Translations under genes and position numbers: made by a program
The notes under the pieces: model-generated
Told to the model about the DNA's origin: nothing
The model's input: the letters and a program-made list of their open reading frames with translations, nothing else
Databases searched by the model: none
Assembly (NCBI RefSeq): GCF_015644585.1
Contig: NZ_JADOBI010000002.1
Location: forward strand, 496,001 to 560,000
Reading direction: 5' to 3'
DNA length: 64,000 nt
DNA from: Rahnella laticis
GTDB lineage: Bacteria; Pseudomonadota; Gammaproteobacteria; Enterobacterales; Enterobacteriaceae
In this document: positions 57,015 through 64,000 of the stretch, one piece after another
How positions within the stretch are numbered: the stretch's first letter is position 1
How the letters are laid out: every line of letters begins with the position of its first letter

Positions 57015-57145
57015 GTCGTATTTTCCTTTTCGGGATATTCACCGCCGCGATAATAGCGTTAAGGAAAAACCTGAACCCGTGATAAAAAGTCACACTTCAG
57101 TGAGTAAAATGTTGCGATTAAAACGTTGTGAATAAAGGAGTCGCC

Positions 57146-58036
57146 ATGCACGCCCTTCCTCCTCTGACGTCTTTACGGGCTTTCTTCGTTGCCTGCCATG
57201 CGGGCAGCTATACTGCTGCGGCGCAGGAGTTGTGTATTACGCACGGCGCAGTCAGCCGCCATATTCAGGTGGTTGAAAAATGGTTCGGGGTGAATTTATT
57301 CAGCAAAGAAGGCCAGCGGCGGGTGCCGACGCCGTATGCGCTGGAGCTGGCACGTGAGCTGGGCAGCGCCTTTGATACGTTATCGGATATCGCCCTGCGC
57401 TACGGCAACGGCGGGCGGAACAACGTTTTTAACGTCAGTGTGCCGACCACGTTAAGCCTGAAGTGGCTGCTGCCGCGTGTGGACGATTTCTACGCCCGTT
57501 TCCCGCAGGCTAATCTGCAAATCTCTACTGCCAATACTGAGCAGCTGCATATCGTCGGGCATTATGATTTGCTGATCCGCCGCGAAATCAGCGCGACAGA
57601 ATATTCGGCGATTCCGTTTTTGCAGGACACGCATTGTCTGATGGCCTCGCCTGAGATGCTTAAACGCTTTGCGTTGCGAAAGCCGGAGGATGTGCTGAAT
57701 TGTCCGAGGATTGAAACCCTGACGCGGCCGGGGCACTGGAATCAGTGGCTGGCGGTTGCCGGTTTGCAAAACGCGCCGCTCAGCGGATTCCGGCGTTACG
57801 ATCACTTTCATGTTTCGCTGCACGCGATGCTTGAAGGGATTGGCGTCGGGCTGGGGCCGGTCAGTACGTTATCTGCGGAAATCAGCCGCGGAAATCTTGT
57901 GCCGCTGTTCCCGCAGATCACGGTCGCGCCCTGCCAGTATCACGCCCTGACGCCGGTCGGCGTGCAGAAAACACTGCTCCATCAGGAGTTTGAGCGCTGG
58001 CTGGTGATTCAGGGCGCGTCAGACCTTTACTCGTAA
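57146..58036 (+). CDS. LysR-family transcriptional regulator (GcvA-like)
   Basis: 296 residues from ATG 57146, which has GGAG five bases before; the frame is open from 57128. Winged helix 1-65 ([36 protein letters not shown]), linker, then a periplasmic-binding-like effector domain. [13 protein letters not shown] and [18 protein letters not shown] are typical of the GcvA/AmpR group. The divergent TSUP permease is its likely target. Its 3' end overlaps convergent treF by 10 bases. Confidence 0.88.
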   Translation: MHALPPLTSLRAFFVACHAGSYTAAAQELCITHGAVSRHIQVVEKWFGVNLFSKEGQRRVPTPYALELARELGSAFDTLSDIALRYGNGGRNNVFNVSVPTTLSLKWLLPRVDDFYARFPQANLQISTANTEQLHIVGHYDLLIRREISATEYSAIPFLQDTHCLMASPEMLKRFALRKPEDVLNCPRIETLTRPGHWNQWLAVAGLQNAPLSGFRRYDHFHVSLHAMLEGIGVGLGPVSTLSAEISRGNLVPLFPQITVAPCQYHALTPVGVQKTLLHQEFERWLVIQGASDLYS

Positions 58037-59652
58037 TTCTCGCCATACAGCCCGATCAGGCGTCGGACAACGCCGTTGGTCCAGCCGAAACCGTCCTGAA
58101 GCGGATATTCGCCGCCGCCCCCTTCGCGCGCGGCGCTGCCGGAGATGTGGTATTTCTCAATCAGCTTGTGATGTTTCTGATAAAACTGATTCACCGTGCG
58201 CAGCCAGCTGCGGGCGATTTCGTCACCCAGCGCGTCATTGCCGTACAGTTTGAAACCCTGGATCGCCATCCATTGCAGCGGTGCCCAGCCGTTTGGTTTA
58301 TCCCATTGTTCGCCGGTTTCAAACTCCGTCGCCAGCAAACCGCCGGAAGTCAGCAGGCGTTCGCGCACCACTGCGGCGACTCTTTCGGCCTGTCCGTGCG
58401 TCGCAAGCCCGACGAACAGCGGCACCACGCTGGCGGCAGAAAACAGCGCCAGTTGCTGACGGTGCCAGTCATAATCGCGGAAGCATCCGTCTTCGTCATC
58501 CCACAGATAGCGGGTAATGGCGTCGCGGCGGATCTCCGCTTTCTTACGGAACAGCGCCTGCGTCTCGCGGTTGCCTTTCAGGCCGGAGATATTCGAGATT
58601 GCACTTTCCAGTTTGTAGAGGAATGCGTTGAGATCGACCGGAATAAACTGTGTGGTGCGGATACTCGCCAGTCTGTCCGGATCGCGCAGCCAGCGTGAGG
58701 AATAATCCCAGCCGGAGGCCGCACCGGCGCGCAGATCGCGGTAAACCTCATTAGCCGGGCGGCTGGAATGCTTCGCCGTCTCCACGTCTTCGCGCCACGA
58801 TTCATCACGCGGCGTATCCCTGTCGTCCCAGTAGCGGTTCAGCAGCGTGCCGTCCGGCAGGCAAACCACGTGACGGTACGCCTGATTGGGCATCAGCGAT
58901 TCCGCGCCGTCCATCCAGAATTCATACTCTTTCAGCAGATGATCCAGATAACGTCGCGCACCGCGCACGCCGTCCTCCTCGAACAGTTCGACCATCAGGG
59001 CAAATACCGGGGGCTGCGAACGGCTGAGATAATACGTCCGGTTGCCGTTGGGAATATGCCCGTACATCTCAATCATCCAGGCAAAATTATCCGCCATGGT
59101 GCGCAGCAAATCATTGCGGCCGCTTTCCGCCAGCCCCAGCATGGTGAAGTAGGAATCCCAGTAATAGGTTTCGCTGAAACGTCCGCCCGGCACGATATAC
59201 GCCTGTGGCAGCGGCAACAGCGACGACCACGGTACATGATCTTCCGGCTGGCGCGTCAGCACCGGCCAGAGTTTATCGATGTGCTCTTTCAGGGAGTCGC
59301 CCGGATCGCTGACGTATTCATCGCCGTGATGGGCCGGTAAGGAAAAGTGCGCATCAACAAAGCGTTGCAGGTTAAAGCCGGGATGATTTTTTATCCGGCG
59401 GTAGCGCAGCAGAATGTCCAGCGGATCCATTTTCGGCGGGCAGTCCGGGAAAGTTTTGCTGTCTTCAAACAGGTGCGAAGACTGTACGGCGGTGAACAGT
59501 TCCATGTAGCGATCCGCCGGAGTCAAGGCATCGGATGGCGGCAAGCCTTCGATCATTTCCGGTTCCGGCTCGGCGTCCATCATCCGGTCGAGGATCAGTT
59601 CAATAGGTTCCAGTTCAGGGAATTCGTTCGTCTGTAATTTAGCGTTTTGCAT
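58027..59652 (-). CDS. treF: Cytoplasmic trehalase
   Basis: 541 residues from ATG 59652 (E. coli TreF is 549). GH37 signatures are [14 protein letters not shown] and [13 protein letters not shown], plus the glycine-rich [14 protein letters not shown]. Catalytic Asp is in WDYSSRW-type segments and Glu in GGGGEY vicinity per family knowledge. No signal peptide, so it acts on internal trehalose, giving two glucoses. An N-terminal acidic extension ([22 protein letters not shown]) matches TreF rather than periplasmic TreA. It sits just downstream of otsBA in the same direction, behind their terminator: synthesis and recycling side by side. Confidence 0.93.
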   Translation of the reverse strand: MQNAKLQTNEFPELEPIELILDRMMDAEPEPEMIEGLPPSDALTPADRYMELFTAVQSSHLFEDSKTFPDCPPKMDPLDILLRYRRIKNHPGFNLQRFVDAHFSLPAHHGDEYVSDPGDSLKEHIDKLWPVLTRQPEDHVPWSSLLPLPQAYIVPGGRFSETYYWDSYFTMLGLAESGRNDLLRTMADNFAWMIEMYGHIPNGNRTYYLSRSQPPVFALMVELFEEDGVRGARRYLDHLLKEYEFWMDGAESLMPNQAYRHVVCLPDGTLLNRYWDDRDTPRDESWREDVETAKHSSRPANEVYRDLRAGAASGWDYSSRWLRDPDRLASIRTTQFIPVDLNAFLYKLESAISNISGLKGNRETQALFRKKAEIRRDAITRYLWDDEDGCFRDYDWHRQQLALFSAASVVPLFVGLATHGQAERVAAVVRERLLTSGGLLATEFETGEQWDKPNGWAPLQWMAIQGFKLYGNDALGDEIARSWLRTVNQFYQKHHKLIEKYHISGSAAREGGGGEYPLQDGFGWTNGVVRRLIGLYGENYE

Positions 59653-59684
59653 ATGCGACAAGCCTCTGCATTGCGTTAAAAATG

Positions 59685-59709
59685 ACACAGCCCTGGTTCA
59701 GGGCTGTGT
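59685..59709 (-). terminator. Terminator of otsBA
   Basis: Perfect 11-bp repeat ACACAGCCCTG / CAGGGCTGTGT with a 3-base spacer, followed on the minus strand by CATTTTTAA. It separates otsA from treF. Confidence 0.8.
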
Positions 59710-59724
59710 TTAGAGAAGTTTTTC

Positions 59725-61131
59725 TCAGGCGACGGCGTTGTGCGCGACGTCGTGGGGTGAAATGGCCAGCAAATCCTGCAAATAGCTTTCGCCCCAGTGC
59801 GTAATATCGTTTTTACGCAGGACATCCATCATGTCGTTGTAGCGTTCACGGCGCTCTCCCAGCGGCATCGTCAGCGCTTTATCAAGCGCGGCGGCCACGT
59901 CGTCACGGTCATACGGGTTGACAATCAGCGCCGCCGTCAGTTCATTCGCCGCACCGGCAAACTGCGACAACACCAGCACGCCGGGGTCTTCAGGGTCCTG
60001 CGCCGCGACGTACTCTTTCGCCACCAGATTCATGCCGTCGCGCAATGGCGTGACCAGCCCGACGTCGGTCAGGCGGAACAGTTTCATCAGCAAACTGCGC
60101 TGGAAATGCTGATTGAGATAGAACAGCGGCGTCTGGTTCAGGCTGCCGTATTTCCCGTTGATGCGTCCGACTTCAGTTTCAAGCTGGTGACGCAAATCCT
60201 GATACGCCTGCACATCGCCACGCGACGTTGGCGCAATTTGGGAATACCGCACTTTGCCGCGATGCTGCGGGAATTTCTCCAGCAGTGCCTCGAACGCCAG
60301 AAAACGCTCCGGCAGCCCCTTAGTGTAATCGAGTCGTTCGCAGGAAATAATGTTTTTCGCCTCGCGCAGCTCGCGTTCCATGGCGGCCATTTTCGGCGGC
60401 AACGGCCCTTCCGCCATTTTGCGGATGCTGTCTGGCGCAATGCTGATCGGATAAACCCCGGTCTGGAACGTATTGCCGAACGCCTGATGCAGACAGGTAT
60501 TGGACGGCTGCAAGGTGGTCAGCTCGCCGAGATTATCCAGAAAGGCCTGACGGTCGCCTTCGGTCTGGAAGCCCAGCAAATCGAAATGCGACATCATCTC
60601 CAGCAGTTCGTTATGCGTTGGCACGGCATTAAAAATTTCGGGTGTAGGGAAAGGAATATGCAGGAAAAAGCCGATGCGGTTTTTTACGCCAAGTTTGCGC
60701 AGCGCGGCGGCAAAAGGAAGCAAATGGTAGTCATGGATCCACAAAATATCGTCGGGTTTTATCAGTGGTTGCAATCTTCTCGCCAGCAGATCATTGACGC
60801 GGCAGTAGCCTTCCCAGGCTTCACGCTGGAAATCCACCAGGTCGATGCGGTAATGAAGCGCTGGCCAGAGTACGGCATTCGAAAACTGGCAGTAATACAG
60901 ATCGTAATCGTTTTGATTGAGCGGAACCGAGGCGTAGGTGATTCCGTCCTCTTCCACCAGACTGAGATCATCTTCCTCTTCGCCGGAGATTTCACTGATT
61001 TCTCCGTTCCAGCCAAACCACAGCCCGGACGTGTTTTTCAGCGCATCCATAATACCGACGGCAAGCCCACCCGCGGATTTTGACCCGTCAGGAATAGCAA
61101 TACGGTTAGATACGACAACCAGGCGGCTCAT
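59725..61131 (-). CDS. otsA: Trehalose-6-phosphate synthase
   Basis: 468 residues, GT20 family, near E. coli OtsA (474). Visible: [76 protein letters not shown] and [18 protein letters not shown]. It makes trehalose-6-phosphate from UDP-glucose and glucose-6-phosphate for osmotic and stationary-phase protection. Its ATG overlaps the otsB stop by four bases. Confidence 0.95.
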   Translation of the reverse strand: MSRLVVVSNRIAIPDGSKSAGGLAVGIMDALKNTSGLWFGWNGEISEISGEEEDDLSLVEEDGITYASVPLNQNDYDLYYCQFSNAVLWPALHYRIDLVDFQREAWEGYCRVNDLLARRLQPLIKPDDILWIHDYHLLPFAAALRKLGVKNRIGFFLHIPFPTPEIFNAVPTHNELLEMMSHFDLLGFQTEGDRQAFLDNLGELTTLQPSNTCLHQAFGNTFQTGVYPISIAPDSIRKMAEGPLPPKMAAMERELREAKNIISCERLDYTKGLPERFLAFEALLEKFPQHRGKVRYSQIAPTSRGDVQAYQDLRHQLETEVGRINGKYGSLNQTPLFYLNQHFQRSLLMKLFRLTDVGLVTPLRDGMNLVAKEYVAAQDPEDPGVLVLSQFAGAANELTAALIVNPYDRDDVAAALDKALTMPLGERRERYNDMMDVLRKNDITHWGESYLQDLLAISPHDVAHNAVA

Positions 61132-61922
61132 AGTGTTGTCTCCTTATTATTGGTGGTTAAGTGACGTTGTAACGCTTCCAGCCACTGATATACATCGCTG
61201 ACGCGTCTCAGACGGTAGCGCGCATGGCTGGAACCCTCTCCGACTTTCACGGAAATCCCCTTCATGGCATTGACGACCTGAAAGCCCTTTTCATCGGTCA
61301 GGTCATCGCCGACAAACACCGGGATACGCCCCGCGAACGGTGCCTGTTGCATAAACGTCGTGATTGCGGAGCCTTTATCGTTGCCGCGCGGCTTAATTTC
61401 CGCCACGCATTTTCCGCGCTGAAGCATCAGGTCGGGATACGCGGCGACTGCCGATTCGGCCAGTTGCAGAACCTGCTGCTGAAAAGCCGGTGCCTGACGG
61501 TAATGCAGGGCAAACGCCATACCTTTGGCTTCGAGCAACGTGCCCGGCATTTCGGCCATGCCCTGCTCGAGCTGTTTTTGCAACGCAAGCGCCACATCCT
61601 CAGGCAACGTCACGCGGTGCAGATTCCCTGCGGCGTCGCGCAGTTCGGCGCCATGCACGCCCGCCGCCGGTAACCGGAGCGGCGCGGAAAGCTGGTCAAG
61701 CTGTTCAACCGGACGCCCTGAGATCAGCGCCAGTGCGCCCGAGGTGGCCGCGGCCAGCGTTTTCAGATTATCGCGAACGGAAGCGGGAATGGTGACGGCG
61801 TCCGGCTCGGCGCAGATTTCGGCGAGCGTGCCGTCAACATCAAAAAAGAAAGCATAATTCCCGCCACTGAGGGCGGGGATCGGGGGCGTCTCTGTGGTGG
61901 TATCCTTCAGTTCTGTGGTCAA
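61128..61922 (-). CDS. otsB: Trehalose-6-phosphate phosphatase
   Basis: 264 residues, HAD superfamily. Nucleophile motif DVDGT at 28-32, ALISGRP, and the C-terminal VFVGDDLTDEKGFQVV acidic motif. It dephosphorylates the OtsA product. The initiation codon is TTG (61922), well placed after AGGAG. First gene of otsBA, with about 190 bases upstream containing a presumed stress promoter that I cannot fix. Confidence 0.95.
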   Translation of the reverse strand: MTTELKDTTTETPPIPALSGGNYAFFFDVDGTLAEICAEPDAVTIPASVRDNLKTLAAATSGALALISGRPVEQLDQLSAPLRLPAAGVHGAELRDAAGNLHRVTLPEDVALALQKQLEQGMAEMPGTLLEAKGMAFALHYRQAPAFQQQVLQLAESAVAAYPDLMLQRGKCVAEIKPRGNDKGSAITTFMQQAPFAGRIPVFVGDDLTDEKGFQVVNAMKGISVKVGEGSSHARYRLRRVSDVYQWLEALQRHLTTNNKETTL

Positions 61923-62116
61923 TTTTAATCTCCTGTATACGTAGCCGGTTGCGCTGAATCGTTTTCACTGTTAACGAAAACAGCGCGGCGCAACCTCTCT
62001 ACAATTGAATAAATATAACCTCTTATAAAGCGTTTGCAGGGACTATCAGAATAATCCAGAAACCGGTTTCCCGAATATTCGTAAAAAATTGCACTTAACT
62101 CCCGGAATTTTTGTCA

Positions 62117-62470
62117 TTACAGATACTGTTCAATTTCAATCACTTTAATTCCTTTGCTTTTCGCCAGCCCGATACAATCGGCGGTATCCTCTCCGCCAGA
62201 AAATGCCAGAATAATATCCGGGCGGCTGTCTTCTAACATGAAAATATTCCGGCGGATTTCTGCATATTTACCGTGCGCCGCCCAGTTGGCGGGATAGCGC
62301 ACGATATGAACGCCCGCATCCCGCGCCCAGCGCTCGATTGCACCGCCGGAGGACTGATGTCCGCCGTGGATCAGTACACGGATATTTTGCGATTGCGAAT
62401 ATAAATCCAGTACCCGCGTCAGCGTACTGATTCCGGTATAAAACCGGCCTGAACAAATAAGCACTCTCAT
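62117..62470 (-). CDS. DUF2493 / SLOG-domain (YspA-like) protein
   Basis: 117 residues, Rossmann-like. It starts MRVLICSGRFYTGI and contains VLIHGGHQSSGGAIERWARDAGVHIVRYPANW, then ILAFSGGEDTADCIGLAKSKGIKVIEIEQYL. This is the SLOG superfamily pattern of DUF2493 (YspA-like), proposed to bind nucleotides and often phage- or conflict-linked. Here it follows the phosphate transporter by 30 bases, probably in one transcript. Unknown function. Confidence 0.75.
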   Translation of the reverse strand: MRVLICSGRFYTGISTLTRVLDLYSQSQNIRVLIHGGHQSSGGAIERWARDAGVHIVRYPANWAAHGKYAEIRRNIFMLEDSRPDIILAFSGGEDTADCIGLAKSKGIKVIEIEQYL

Positions 62471-62500
62471 GAACTTTTCCTGTTGTTTTTATTATGGGAT

Positions 62501-64000
62501 TTACACGTCTGCGTTATTTTCAATGATGGCCCGTAATTCATCTCCCCGCCGGTCAATAACCGGATAAGCCACGGCGGCAATATGATGATGTACGCGGCGG
62601 TAATCGCGTAAAACACGCTGGAAAATATCGCCGGATTCCGCCCACGCATTTTTATCATCGCGCAGCTTTTTAAAATGCTCACGACTGGCGGTGGCTTCAA
62701 TCTGGCGAATCACCTCTTTTCGCGCCACCAGCTGATGCGCCGCGTCGTGGTCTTCGCCCAGAAATGCGGTCACGGCCAGACGCTGGCTGGTGAGGATTTC
62801 CGTATGCAGCAGCGCAATATTGTTGCGCTCGAACTCGCTGAACGTCTCGCCGCGCCGCGTCCTGCGGGCAGCCAGCTCCGCCAGGCTGCTGGAGAGAATG
62901 TCACCCGCATGTTCGACGTTAATCACAAACATCAAAATTTCCTGCGCGCGGTCAGCATCGGCGTCGCTCAACCCGTCGTGCGCCAGATCGGCCAGATACG
63001 CCCGGATCGCCGCACTCAGCATATCCAGCGACTGATCCAGCTGACGGATTTCCGTGCGGCTGCCCTTCTCCGGGTTCTGAAACAGTACCTGCAAGCGGTC
63101 GAGCATAATGTTGAGCATGTCGGCCGCGCGCAGGGATTCACGCACGGAATTGGATAAACCGATGTACGCAATATCCAGCCCGGTTTCGTCGAGGTACACC
63201 GGCATACCCGGATCACCGGCTCGCGCCTCTTCCGGGAAAAGCCGCTCAAGCAGGCGGGCGACTGGCCCCGTCAGGCCGATAAATACCAGCGCCAGCACGG
63301 CGCTGAACGCGGTATGAAACCACACCACCAGTTGGGGCGTGGACAGCGCAAAATTATCTGCAAGACGCGCCAGCAACGGCATAAAGGCCAGCGCCACCAC
63401 GCAACCGGCGCAGCGGATCAGCAGATTGCCCACGGGCAGGCGGCGGGCGACGGCTGTTCCGGCATTCAGCACCGGCGGCAGCGCGCCACCGATGTTCGCA
63501 CCGAGCACCAGCACCATGGCGGTGACCGGCGTCATGACGCCCGTCGCTGCCAGCGAGGCGATCAGTAAAATCACCGCCACGCTCGAATGGCAAACTAACG
63601 TGAGGATCACCGCCACGGACAGCGCGATCAGCGTATCGCCCTGTAACCCGGACATCACAGCGCGGAACACCGGCGTGGATTCGATGTGTCCGAGCGTTGC
63701 GCCCAGCAGGCTCAGCGCCAGCAGCATCAGCCCGAGGCCAATCATCGCGCAACCGGCGCTTTCAAAGCCGGTATGGTCGCGCATTTTAAAGACGATAAAT
63801 CCGCTCAGCATCAGCAACGGAACCGCAATCGCGGTGTTGAAACTCATCAGCTGAACCACCAGTGTCGAACCGACGTTGGCACCGAGCATCACGGCCAGCG
63901 CAGGCGCGAGGCTCAGCGTTCCGGCGGCGGTAAACGAGGTGGCCATCAGGCTGACGGCGGTGCTGCTTTGCAAAAGGCAGGTAATGCCTACGCCGGACAG
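62501..64000 (-). CDS. Na/Pi-cotransporter II-related protein (YjbB/NptA-like), N-terminus outside window
   Basis: The frame is open to the window edge (about 499 visible residues). Two homologous membrane halves carry the QSST-type repeats: GVGITCLLQSSTAVSLMATSF at the visible start and CHSSVAVILLIASLAATGVMTPVTAMVLVLGANIGG in the second. The C-terminal 220 residues are a soluble, helical PhoU-like domain (LSNSVRESLRAADMLNIM, FVINVEHAGDILSS). This is the YjbB/NptA plan: phosphate export or uptake with a PhoU-type regulatory tail. About 40 N-terminal residues are probably missing. Confidence 0.88.
   Translation of the reverse strand: MSGVGITCLLQSSTAVSLMATSFTAAGTLSLAPALAVMLGANVGSTLVVQLMSFNTAIAVPLLMLSGFIVFKMRDHTGFESAGCAMIGLGLMLLALSLLGATLGHIESTPVFRAVMSGLQGDTLIALSVAVILTLVCHSSVAVILLIASLAATGVMTPVTAMVLVLGANIGGALPPVLNAGTAVARRLPVGNLLIRCAGCVVALAFMPLLARLADNFALSTPQLVVWFHTAFSAVLALVFIGLTGPVARLLERLFPEEARAGDPGMPVYLDETGLDIAYIGLSNSVRESLRAADMLNIMLDRLQVLFQNPEKGSRTEIRQLDQSLDMLSAAIRAYLADLAHDGLSDADADRAQEILMFVINVEHAGDILSSSLAELAARRTRRGETFSEFERNNIALLHTEILTSQRLAVTAFLGEDHDAAHQLVARKEVIRQIEATASREHFKKLRDDKNAWAESGDIFQRVLRDYRRVHHHIAAVAYPVIDRRGDELRAIIENNADV

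Noticed and set aside
59797-61083. A 428-codon open frame on the plus strand
   Set aside because: Lies wholly antisense to otsA, which has complete family motifs; it has no recognisable domain and reflects codon bias.

Overview
The window reads as a 64 kb stretch of an Enterobacterales chromosome, most like a Yersiniaceae member (Rahnella/Serratia type). I infer this from recalled close resemblance of DcuS/DcuR, MaeA, class I fumarase, ScrKYABR, TreF, OtsAB and YebG to enterobacterial proteins, and from moderately GC-rich coding sequence. The genus is not proven. I saw no rRNA, tRNA, insertion sequence, prophage or CRISPR array. Both ends cut genes: a sensor protein at the left and a Na/Pi-cotransporter-like protein at the right.

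Layout. 1-6 kb: partial sensor; an ABC-F ATPase preceded by a small leader ORF; an EntS-like MFS exporter; an SDR; and a LacI-family gene that has lost its DNA-binding domain. 6.3-8.7 kb: an orphan type VI secretion cassette (Hcp, a hydrophobic putative pore-forming effector, two paralogous small membrane proteins that are probable immunity proteins) in locally AT-rich DNA. 8.8-9.6 kb: a DUF3750-type protein.

9.6-24.6 kb: a C4-dicarboxylate region. It holds NAD-malic enzyme, a divergent AEC permease behind a perfect CRP site, a Fic protein (probably unrelated), class I fumarase, a CitT/TtdT-like exchanger, a three-domain soluble NADH:fumarate oxidoreductase, a cytoplasmic-type ApbE flavin transferase that would load its FMN, and the DcuSR fumarate sensor pair. 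A perfect FNR box lies between exchanger and reductase. Together these could run malate or fumarate reduction to succinate with NADH as donor, without membrane fumarate reductase.

24.8-31 kb: an RcnB-like protein, a possible short RNA with a 10-codon ORF, a zinc-ribbon protein, an MFS exporter, a NemR-like TetR regulator with a DJ-1/PfpI protein (identical palindromes at both promoters), and a peptide transporter. 31-37.7 kb: the sucrose regulon, scrK divergent from scrYABR. 37.7-40.5 kb: an ABM / ACT / ArsR operon and two exported proteins. 40.7-49.2 kb: a giant NdvB-type cyclic beta-1,2-glucan synthase. 49.5-57 kb: a CynX/NimT MFS transporter, a 6-phospho-beta-glucosidase with a gate-domain membrane protein, a GFA protein, an O-methyltransferase-like protein lacking its catalytic His, LexA-controlled yebG, a GNAT and a TSUP permease. 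57-64 kb: LysR, trehalose genes treF and otsBA, a DUF2493/SLOG protein and the partial phosphate transporter.

The least explained signal is a pair of homologous 5' leaders in front of two unrelated MFS transporters (26194-26265 and 49466-49530). They share a conserved block and a stem with covarying bases, suggesting an RNA element or shared operator that I cannot name.
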